Source: Gallionella sp.
Lineage (GTDB): Bacteria; Pseudomonadota; Gammaproteobacteria; Burkholderiales; Gallionellaceae
DNA: 64,000 bases
NCBI GenBank assembly: GCA_028710565.1
Contig: JAQTTV010000014.1
Span: forward strand, 1-64,000
Reading direction: 5' to 3'
The position numbers and the translations under genes were made by a program. Below the pieces are notes generated by a model that saw only the letters and a program-made list of their open reading frames with translations, made no database searches and had not been told where the DNA came from. Of the stretch, positions 57,217 through 64,000 are shown piece by piece (the first letter of the stretch is position 1; every line of letters begins with the position of its first letter).

Positions 57217-57990
57217 CTATTTGACAGGTTTACGCAAAATCCAATACGTCTCACCTGGCCAGCTTGGGAACAACGCACCAAACCATAAATTAAAACGGTA
57301 CCAGAGTTTGCTGTTTTCCAAGAAGAAGCCTTTTTTGCGCATGAAAAACGCGCCGCTTAAAAACTCAACTTCGAGTCCATTTGCTTCCGCCATTGCCCGC
57401 ACACGTTTAGGTGAAAACACGCTGACGTGGGCAAATTTACGTCGAGTAGCGCGCAGCGTGGCTTCACGACTCGCCACCATGCTATTAGGCAAAGAAGGAA
57501 AGCCGCCTATCATCATGCCACCAGGCTTGAGATTGCCGACAATTTTGCTCATCAACACTTCGGGTTCATACAAGTGTTCCAACACGTGCAACAAAATCAT
57601 CGCGTCGTATTTTTTCTCATCCAAAGTAAATTCTGGGCTTTCCAAATCGACTTCGTAAAATTTGCCATAGCCTGCTCGGCGCAAGATGTCTTCGCGGATA
57701 AACGCATCGACCGCATCCCAGCTGGACAAAGACACTTTATCGCCACCGTTTTTTGCGGCAGCATCCATAAAACCCAGCATTTGTCCAACGTCCACGCCAA
57801 TTTCACACACATCCAACGGTCCCTTACGCGCCGCGTCTTCGCGCAGAAAATGGTAAATAAACCAGTAGCGTACGAGGCGAATAGGATAAGCAATGTGTTT
57901 TGATTCAGGCGGAATGCCATAGTTTTCATCCTGCAATACAGGATTGTTTTTGAGGAACTCAACGTCCCAGTCTAATTGTGGCATTGCCAT
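57217..57990 (-). CDS. class I SAM-dependent methyltransferase
   Basis: 257 residues. CEIGVDVGQMLGFMDAAAKNG (motif I region) is at about 62-82, an acidic motif in 'YEVDLESPEF', and YDAMILLHVLEHLYEPEVLM with LKPGGMMIGGFPSLPNS is typical of Methyltransf_11/23-type enzymes. The C-terminus is Trp/Phe-rich (WYRFNLWFGALFPSW) and may associate with membrane or a hydrophobic substrate. It lies inside the pheA-hisC stretch of the operon, where no methyltransferase is expected. No link to aromatic amino acids is evident; a surface glycan or lipid substrate is equally possible. Confidence 0.85.
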   Translation of the reverse strand: MAMPQLDWDVEFLKNNPVLQDENYGIPPESKHIAYPIRLVRYWFIYHFLREDAARKGPLDVCEIGVDVGQMLGFMDAAAKNGGDKVSLSSWDAVDAFIREDILRRAGYGKFYEVDLESPEFTLDEKKYDAMILLHVLEHLYEPEVLMSKIVGNLKPGGMMIGGFPSLPNSMVASREATLRATRRKFAHVSVFSPKRVRAMAEANGLEVEFLSGAFFMRKKGFFLENSKLWYRFNLWFGALFPSWPGETYWILRKPVK

Positions 57991-58012
57991 GATTGCACTC
58001 CAGAAAAGTCGC

Positions 58013-59077
58013 TTAAACTGCGACGGGGTATGAACCTAAAATTTTGACGAACGCGGCAGATTGTTTCAATTCAGCCAGCGCGGGGGCAACGGATTCGTCC
58101 GCTTGATGACCTTCGATGTCCATGTAGAACACATATTCCCACAAGCCAGAACCTGCGGGACGAGATTCGAGTTTAGTCATGCTCACCCCGTATTTTGCCA
58201 AGGGCATTAACAATTCATGTACCGCACCAGGGCGGTTGGCAGCGGAAAGCACCAACGATGTTTTGTCTTTGCCAGAAGGCGTAACCTGTTGATTACCCAA
58301 GACTAAAAAACGTGTAGTATTGCGCGGATCATCTTCTATATTTTCCACGCACACGTCCAAGCCAAACAACACCGCCGCTTGTTTACCCGCAATCGCGGCA
58401 CAATTCGGCTGTTGCGCTGCCAAACGTGCTGCTTCAGCATTGCTGCTGGCGGTTAAACGTTGAGCATGAGGCAAGTGGGTATTGAGCCACGTTTGGCATT
58501 GCCCCAAAGATTGCGGGTGCGAATACACGGTTTGAATCGCACTGATGTCGCCATCTTTCGCCATCAAACATTGGTGGATGGGCAACATCACTTCGCCACA
58601 GACTTGCAACGGACTGTTGAGCAATAAATCCAAAGTATGTCCAACCGCGCCTTCGGTGGAATTTTCCACAGGTACAACGCCGTAATTGACTTCGCCCGCT
58701 TCCACGGCACGGAATATCTCGTCAAACGTGCTGCACAATTCGCCTTTGATTGCACTGCCAAAGCGTTTAAACGCCGCCGCTTCGCTAAATGTCCCCGCTG
58801 GGCCGAGATACGCCACACTCATGGGCGATTCCAATGCGCGGCATTGCGACATGACTTCGGTAAACAGCGCAGCAACCGCACCATTGCCTAATGGTCCCGC
58901 ATTCAAGGCTTGCAAGCGACGTATCACTTGCGCTTCGCGTTCAGGGCGCAACACAATGTTATTTTGTTTAAGATGGCCAATACGCTGCGCCAAAGCGGCA
59001 CGTTGATTCAATAGCACCAACACTTCGGCATCTATGCGATCAATGTGATCGCGACATTCGGTTAGGTTTTCGCTCAT
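58013..59077 (-). CDS. pheA: bifunctional chorismate mutase/prephenate dehydratase
   Basis: This 354-residue P-protein has three domains: an AroQ chorismate mutase at about 5-85 (CRDHIDRIDAEVLVLLNQRA, RPEREAQVIRRL), prephenate dehydratase at about 87-265 (VAYLGPAGTFSEAAAFKRFG, VVPVENSTEGAVGHTLDLL, DDPRNTTRFLVLG with the catalytic Thr), and a C-terminal ACT regulatory domain (KTSLVLSAANRPGAVHELL, KLESRPAGSGLWEYVFYMD, the Phe-binding ESRP motif). It makes phenylpyruvate and is probably feedback-inhibited by Phe. Six bases separate it from serA. Confidence 0.97.
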   Translation of the reverse strand: MSENLTECRDHIDRIDAEVLVLLNQRAALAQRIGHLKQNNIVLRPEREAQVIRRLQALNAGPLGNGAVAALFTEVMSQCRALESPMSVAYLGPAGTFSEAAAFKRFGSAIKGELCSTFDEIFRAVEAGEVNYGVVPVENSTEGAVGHTLDLLLNSPLQVCGEVMLPIHQCLMAKDGDISAIQTVYSHPQSLGQCQTWLNTHLPHAQRLTASSNAEAARLAAQQPNCAAIAGKQAAVLFGLDVCVENIEDDPRNTTRFLVLGNQQVTPSGKDKTSLVLSAANRPGAVHELLMPLAKYGVSMTKLESRPAGSGLWEYVFYMDIEGHQADESVAPALAELKQSAAFVKILGSYPVAV

Positions 59078-59083
59078 TACAAA

Positions 59084-60259
59084 TTAAGGTAAAGGTAAGG
59101 CGCGCACCATCAGTACACCTGGTATGGCCGCGAGATGGGCAATCAATTCGGCGGGCAACGCGCTGTCGCTATCGACCAAGGTGTAAGCCATATCGCCCCG
59201 CGATTTGTTCATCATATTGTGGATGTTAATGCCCGCGTTCGCCAAAGCAGTGGAAATTTGTCCCAACATATTCGGCACATTGGCGTTGGCAATCGCCAAA
59301 CGATGCGAGGATTCACGCGGCATGACCACGGTCGGAAAATTCACGGTGTTGGTGATATTGCCATGTTCCAAATACTCGCGCACTTGATCGACCACCATCA
59401 CGGCGCAATTTTCTTCCGCTTCTTCGGTGGATGCGCCCAGATGCGGCAAAGTGATGACATTGGCTTGAGCTTGCAGATTTTGTGCAGGGAAATCACAGAC
59501 ATAGCTGCGCAGATGTTTGGCTGACAAACTCGCCAAAACTGCGTCGCTATCGACAATCGCATCGCGGGAGAAATTCAACAACACGCTGCCTGACTTCATC
59601 ACTTGCAGCCGCGCCGCATTGATTAAGCCGCGCGTTGCGTCCAGCAACGGCACATGCAGCGTGACGAAATCACTGTGTTTCAGCAATTCTTCTACGCTGT
59701 TGGCTTTTTTCACCTGTGACGACAAACTCCATGCCGCATCCACGGTCAAGGCGGGATCGAAACCATAAACGTGCATTCCCAGCCCTAACGCCGTATCCGC
59801 CACCAATCGCCCAATCGCCCCCAAGCCAATAATGCCTAGGGTACGCCCGCGCAATTCCGTGCCTGCAAAATGTTTTTTGCCATCTTCAACTTGTTTGTGC
59901 AAAGACGCGTCATCGCCTTGCAGTCCAGCGGTAAATTGCAGTGCAGGCACAATGTTGCGCGCTGCCAATAACATCCCTGCCAACACTAACTCTTTGACCG
60001 CATTGGCATTAGCACCTGCCGCATTAAACACAGGAATACCACGCGCAGTCATCTTGGCAACAGGCACATTGTTTGTGCCCGCCCCCGCCCGCGCAATGGC
60101 TTTCACGCTGTCGGGAATTTTCATGTCGTGCATCCCTTGCGAGCGCACCAAAATCGCATCAGGATCAGCAATGCTGGTGCTCACTTGATAAGATTCCGTC
60201 GGAAAGCGTTTTAGCCCTTGGTGAGAAATTTTGTTCAAGGTGAGGATGCGGTAGGTCAT
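59084..60259 (-). CDS. serA: D-3-phosphoglycerate dehydrogenase
   Basis: This 391-residue NAD-dependent enzyme performs the first step of serine synthesis. ATG 60259 is chosen; the upstream TTG at 60277 has no ribosome site. Features: RAGAGTNNVP, NAD loop LGIIGLGAIGRLVADTALG, LHVPLLDATRGLINAARL, the catalytic Arg/Glu/His set ending in 'ITLPHLGASTEEAEENC', and a C-terminal ACT domain (VPNMLGQISTALANAGINIHNM) where serine may bind. It starts 18 bases after serC, so both early steps of serine synthesis are made from one message. Confidence 0.95.
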   Translation of the reverse strand: MTYRILTLNKISHQGLKRFPTESYQVSTSIADPDAILVRSQGMHDMKIPDSVKAIARAGAGTNNVPVAKMTARGIPVFNAAGANANAVKELVLAGMLLAARNIVPALQFTAGLQGDDASLHKQVEDGKKHFAGTELRGRTLGIIGLGAIGRLVADTALGLGMHVYGFDPALTVDAAWSLSSQVKKANSVEELLKHSDFVTLHVPLLDATRGLINAARLQVMKSGSVLLNFSRDAIVDSDAVLASLSAKHLRSYVCDFPAQNLQAQANVITLPHLGASTEEAEENCAVMVVDQVREYLEHGNITNTVNFPTVVMPRESSHRLAIANANVPNMLGQISTALANAGINIHNMMNKSRGDMAYTLVDSDSALPAELIAHLAAIPGVLMVRALPLP

Positions 60260-60277
60260 GGTAGCGAGCCTCGTCAA

Positions 60278-61357
60278 TTAAGCGTGTTGTGCAGCAAAAG
60301 CCTGCATAAAGGTGACCAAGGCTTGCACGCCTTCCAGTGGCATGGCGTTGTAAATCGAAGCGCGCATCCCACCGACGGAACGATGACCTTTCAATTGCAA
60401 CAAGCCAGCGGCTTCAGCTTGTTTCACAAATGCGCCATCTAGCCCGCTGTCTTTCAAGGTAAACGGAATATTCATGCGTGAACGATTTTCCAGCGCAGTG
60501 GGGCAGTTGTAGAAACCATTGCTGCCATCAATTGCTGCATACAACAAATTGGCTTTGGCAATATTGGTTTGTTCCATCGCCGCGATGCCGCCTTTGCGTT
60601 TCAGCAATTGGAATACCAGTCCCGCGATGTAAATGCCATAGGTCGGTGGCGTGTTGTACATGGAGTCATTGTCGGCGTGGGTTTTGTAATCTAACATCGT
60701 CGGCGTACCTGCGACGGTTTGCCCGATCAAATCTTCACGCACGATGACGATGGTCAAGCCCGCTGGTCCAATGTTCTTTTGCGCGCCTGCATAAATCAAA
60801 CCGTATTTCGACACATCCACGGGACGCGACAAAATGCAGGACGACATATCCGCGACTAATGGCACATCCGTCGTAGGCAACCAATCAAATTCCACGCCGC
60901 CTATGGTTTCGTTTGGGGTGAAGTGCAAATACGCCGCGTTTGGGTCGCATTTCCAAGTTGAAAATTCAGGCACATATGAGAAGTTTTTGTCCGCGCTGGT
61001 CGTGACCACATTCACCGCACCAAATTTCTTGGCTTCAGAAATAGCCTTTTTAGACCATTCACCCGTGTTCAAATAATCTGCCGTGGTCTTGCCACGCAAC
61101 AGATTCATCGGAATCATGGCAAATTGTTGGCTCGCGCCACCTTGCAAAAACAACACTTTGTAATTGGCAGGAATCCCCATCAATTCGCGCAAATCCGCTT
61201 CGGCTTGTGCTGCGATACCCATGAATTCTTTGCCGCGATGGGACATTTCCATCACCGACATGCCGCTGCCGTTCCAATCCATCATTTCAGCTTGCGCTTG
61301 TTGCAACACTTCTTTTGGTAATACCGCAGGACCTGCACTAAAGTTGTAAATCGTCAT
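60278..61357 (-). CDS. serC: phosphoserine aminotransferase
   Basis: This 359-residue class V PLP aminotransferase makes phosphoserine and also acts in pyridoxal phosphate synthesis. It begins MTIYNFSAGPAVLPKEVLQQA, has FLQGGASQQFAMIPMN, DMSSCILSRPVDVSKYGLIYAGAQKN with the PLP Lys, and the C-terminal GHRSVGGMRASIYNAMPLEGV. It has standard length. The position between gyrA and serA/pheA is the conserved proteobacterial arrangement. Confidence 0.97.
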   Translation of the reverse strand: MTIYNFSAGPAVLPKEVLQQAQAEMMDWNGSGMSVMEMSHRGKEFMGIAAQAEADLRELMGIPANYKVLFLQGGASQQFAMIPMNLLRGKTTADYLNTGEWSKKAISEAKKFGAVNVVTTSADKNFSYVPEFSTWKCDPNAAYLHFTPNETIGGVEFDWLPTTDVPLVADMSSCILSRPVDVSKYGLIYAGAQKNIGPAGLTIVIVREDLIGQTVAGTPTMLDYKTHADNDSMYNTPPTYGIYIAGLVFQLLKRKGGIAAMEQTNIAKANLLYAAIDGSNGFYNCPTALENRSRMNIPFTLKDSGLDGAFVKQAEAAGLLQLKGHRSVGGMRASIYNAMPLEGVQALVTFMQAFAAQHA

Positions 61358-61384
61358 GTTGTGTGCTCCAGAGTTGTCAATTCG

Positions 61385-63976
61385 TTATAGGGTCAGCGAC
61401 GCTTGTGGTGTTGCATCTTCATCATCCTCATCGCCCGCTTCAGCAATACGGCTCAATCCAGCCAATTTTTCGCCCTTGTCCATATTCATGAGCGTCACAC
61501 CTTGCGCGGCACGACCCATTTCGCGGATTTCTTTCACGCGAGTACGGATCAATACGCCGCTGGTGCCGATTAGCATGATTTCATCTTCAGGATTCACCAA
61601 GGTTGCCGCCACCACTTTGCCATTGCGCTTGCTGGTGGAAATCGCAATCATGCCTTGTGTGCCACGACCATGACGGGTGTACTCAATGATAGGGCTGCGT
61701 TTGCCGAAACCATTTTCGGTGGCGGTCAACACACTTTGTTGTTCATTTTCAGCGACCAACAAGGAAATAACACTTTGCCCTTCCATCAATTTCATACCAC
61801 GCACGCCACGGGTATCACGCCCCATGGAACGCACATCGTTTTCATCAAAGCGCACGGCTTTACCACTGTCGGAGAACAACATCACGTCATGCGTGCCGTC
61901 GGTCAACGCGACGCCGATCAAGAAATCACCTTCATCCAAGGAGATGGCAATGATCCCTGATTTACGAGGATTAGCGAATTGTGACAACGCCGTTTTCTTC
62001 ACGGTACCGCTAGAAGTCGCGAAGAAAATAAATTTATCTTCCACGAATTCTGTGACGGGCAAAATCGCGTTGATCTTTTCGTTTGCATCCAAGGGTAATA
62101 AATTCACAATTGGCTTGCCGCGTGCGATGCGACTACCTTGCGGTACTTCATACACCTTCAACCAATACACGCGCCCTTTATTGGAGAAGCACAAAATATA
62201 GTTATGGGTATTGGCGATAAATAAATTATCAATGAAGTCATCTTCTTTAGTCGCAGTGGCTTGTTTGCCGCGACCACCGCGTTTTTGCGCACGGTATTCG
62301 TCCAGCTTTTGCGCTTTCATATAGCCGCTGTGTGACAGGGTGACCACCACGTCTTCAGGCGCGATCAAGTCTTCCATGCTCATGTCATGGGTGTGGGTGA
62401 TGATTTCGCTGCGGCGTTTGTCGCCAAATTGGGTTTTAACCGCAATCAATTCGTCTTGAATAATTTGGGTCACGCGGGCTGGCGTAGCCAAAATATCCAA
62501 TAAATCCGCGATCTTATCCATCACATCGCGATATTCGCCGACGATTTTGTCTTGTTCCAGCCCCGTCAAGCGTTGCAAACGCAATTCCAAAATCGCTTGC
62601 GCTTGAATGTCGGATAAACGATAGGCGCGAGCTTCACCTTCACCCACCATGCCGTAAATTGCCAGCAAGTTTTCAGGACGGGACGCATCGCTGACACGGC
62701 TCAACATTTCTTCCACCAAGGCAGAACGCCAAGTGCGCGCCATCAACTCACGTTTCGCGTCCGCTGGTGTAGGCGCGGCTTTAATCAGCGCGATGATTTC
62801 ATCGACATTGGATAAAGCGACTGCCAAACCTTCCAAAATATGCCCACGATCCCGCGCTTTGCGCAGTTCAAAAATCGTGCGACGGGTGACGACTTCGCGG
62901 CGATGACGCAAGAAGCAATCAATAATTTGTTTGAGATTCAATAGTCTAGGTTGACCATCGACAATCGCCACCATATTGATGCCGAAGCTGTCTTGCAACT
63001 GCGTGTCTTTGTACAGCTTGTTGAGCACCACTTCCGCGTTTTCACCGCGTTTCAGCTCAATGACGGCGCGCATCCCTGATTTATCCGATTCATCACGGAT
63101 TTCAGAAATACCTTCCAGACGTTTTTCGCGTACCAATTCGCCGACCTTAATCAGCAAATTCGCTTTATTCACCTGATAAGGCAGCTCGTCAATGATAATG
63201 GCTTGGCGGTCACCGCCTTTGCCGATGTCCTCAAAGTGGGTGCGTCCACGCATCACCACGCGACCACGTCCCGTGCGATAACCTTCTTTTACACCCATCA
63301 AGCCATAAATAAAGCCACCCGTGGGGAAGTCAGGTGCTGGTACCAGCTCAATCAGTTGCTCAATATCCATCTCTGGATTTTGCAACAACGCCAAGCAGGC
63401 ATCGACCACTTCGCCCATATTGTGCGGCGGAATGTTGGTTGCCATACCCACGGCAATACCCGACGAACCATTGACCAACAAATTTGGGAAGCGCGCAGGG
63501 AAGACCAGCGGCTCATGTTCCGAGCCATCATAGTTCGGTCCGAAGTTGACAGTTTCTTTATCCAAGTCCGCCAATAATTCATGTGCAATCCGTGACATAC
63601 GGATTTCGGTATAACGCATCGCCGCCGCATTATCACCATCGACCGAGCCGAAGTTACCTTGCCCATCGACCAAGGTATAACGCAAGGAAAACGGCTGCGC
63701 CATGCGAACGATGGTGTCATACACAGCGGTATCGCCATGCGGATGGTATTTACCGATCACGTCACCGACGATACGCGCCGATTTTTTGTAGGCACGATTC
63801 CAGTCGTTCGACAATTCGTGCATGGCAAACAGCACGCGTCGATGCACAGGCTTCAAGCCATCGCGCACGTCAGGCAAAGCCCGTCCAACAATGACACTCA
63901 TCGCGTAGTCCAAATAGGACTTACGCATTTCTTCTTCTAAACTAACGGGGAGGGTTTCTTTGGCGAATTGATCCAT
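61385..63976 (-). CDS. gyrA: DNA gyrase subunit A
   Basis: This 863-residue subunit breaks and rejoins DNA in the gyrase A2B2 complex. It is complete: [20 protein letters not shown] start, the quinolone-resistance region [20 protein letters not shown] followed by the active-site Tyr in [10 protein letters not shown], and the coiled-coil tower. The GyrA box QKRGGRGK opens the C-terminal beta-pinwheel, and an acidic tail ([10 protein letters not shown]) follows. At the position of E. coli Ser83 the residue is Thr, and Asp87 is retained. It is the first gene of the long minus-strand operon. Confidence 0.98.
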   Translation of the reverse strand: MDQFAKETLPVSLEEEMRKSYLDYAMSVIVGRALPDVRDGLKPVHRRVLFAMHELSNDWNRAYKKSARIVGDVIGKYHPHGDTAVYDTIVRMAQPFSLRYTLVDGQGNFGSVDGDNAAAMRYTEIRMSRIAHELLADLDKETVNFGPNYDGSEHEPLVFPARFPNLLVNGSSGIAVGMATNIPPHNMGEVVDACLALLQNPEMDIEQLIELVPAPDFPTGGFIYGLMGVKEGYRTGRGRVVMRGRTHFEDIGKGGDRQAIIIDELPYQVNKANLLIKVGELVREKRLEGISEIRDESDKSGMRAVIELKRGENAEVVLNKLYKDTQLQDSFGINMVAIVDGQPRLLNLKQIIDCFLRHRREVVTRRTIFELRKARDRGHILEGLAVALSNVDEIIALIKAAPTPADAKRELMARTWRSALVEEMLSRVSDASRPENLLAIYGMVGEGEARAYRLSDIQAQAILELRLQRLTGLEQDKIVGEYRDVMDKIADLLDILATPARVTQIIQDELIAVKTQFGDKRRSEIITHTHDMSMEDLIAPEDVVVTLSHSGYMKAQKLDEYRAQKRGGRGKQATATKEDDFIDNLFIANTHNYILCFSNKGRVYWLKVYEVPQGSRIARGKPIVNLLPLDANEKINAILPVTEFVEDKFIFFATSSGTVKKTALSQFANPRKSGIIAISLDEGDFLIGVALTDGTHDVMLFSDSGKAVRFDENDVRSMGRDTRGVRGMKLMEGQSVISLLVAENEQQSVLTATENGFGKRSPIIEYTRHGRGTQGMIAISTSKRNGKVVAATLVNPEDEIMLIGTSGVLIRTRVKEIREMGRAAQGVTLMNMDKGEKLAGLSRIAEAGDEDDEDATPQASLTL

Positions 63977-64000
63977 GATTTCGGTGTGATTTAAAGTGCG

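Overview
The window is a stretch of bacterial chromosome of moderate GC content. It most resembles a Proteobacterium, probably a Betaproteobacterium (Nitrosomonadales-like) or a close gamma relative. Reasons: a pyrF - rfaE1 (kinase-only) - hldD cluster, a gyrA - serC - serA - pheA - hisC - DAHP synthase run, an rnr/rlmB pair, sigma54-type pilA promoters, and RND metal efflux with a DUF3240 gene. The assignment is inferred from gene content and order only.

Layout. 1-2.8 kb: end of an integrated element whose tyrosine integrase faces the 3' end of tRNA-Ser(GGA); cargo is a pentapeptide-repeat protein that looks truncated by an IS630-like remnant. 3-6.2 kb: ispD, a HAD phosphatase and phosphomannomutase/phosphoglucomutase, with palindromic dispersed repeats between them. 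6.3-12.6 kb: a heavy-metal RND efflux operon (small secreted protein, adaptor, pump, DUF3240, outer-membrane factor). 12.6-17.1 kb: an orphan MacB-type permease with a tiny coupled ORF, then a two-gene STAND-NTPase/small helical protein pair. The two share a GxxN-type motif, which suggests amyloid-templated signalling. 17.4-23.9 kb: nitronate monooxygenase, a FadE-derived protein lacking its catalytic core, long-chain acyl-CoA synthetase, a porin and a phosphate-binding-like protein. 24.4-27.7 kb: a CrtC/AttH-like protein, an orphan Phd antitoxin with a broken PIN toxin, and a UGT-type glycosyltransferase. 28-32.7 kb: a four-gene operon (coiled-coil protein, ankyrin protein, ClpB-like AAA+ ATPase, NrdG-like radical SAM enzyme) of unknown function. 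33-38.8 kb: acs, a periplasmic M(S/T)PEER-repeat protein, and LPS heptose/pyrimidine genes. 39.3-44.6 kb: tRNA-Leu(CAG), rnr, a single-chain HpaII-like methyltransferase-endonuclease inserted between rnr and rlmB, and rlmB. 44.7-48.6 kb: two tandem porin-like paralogues, smpB and a METTL25-like methyltransferase. 48.8-54.2 kb: a type IV pilin locus with two intact pilins, one decayed pilin, a CPA2 antiporter, a DUF389 protein and a decayed SulP gene. 54.3-64 kb: trpF, DAHP synthase, hisC, a methyltransferase, pheA, serA, serC and gyrA, all on the minus strand, linking serine and aromatic/histidine synthesis.

Two or three families of palindromic extragenic repeats are scattered through the intergenic spaces, and in at least two places they supply the stop codon of the adjacent gene. 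The strongest leads for new biology are the STAND/small-protein pair, the radical SAM-AAA+ operon, the fused restriction-modification enzyme and the core-less FadE protein.
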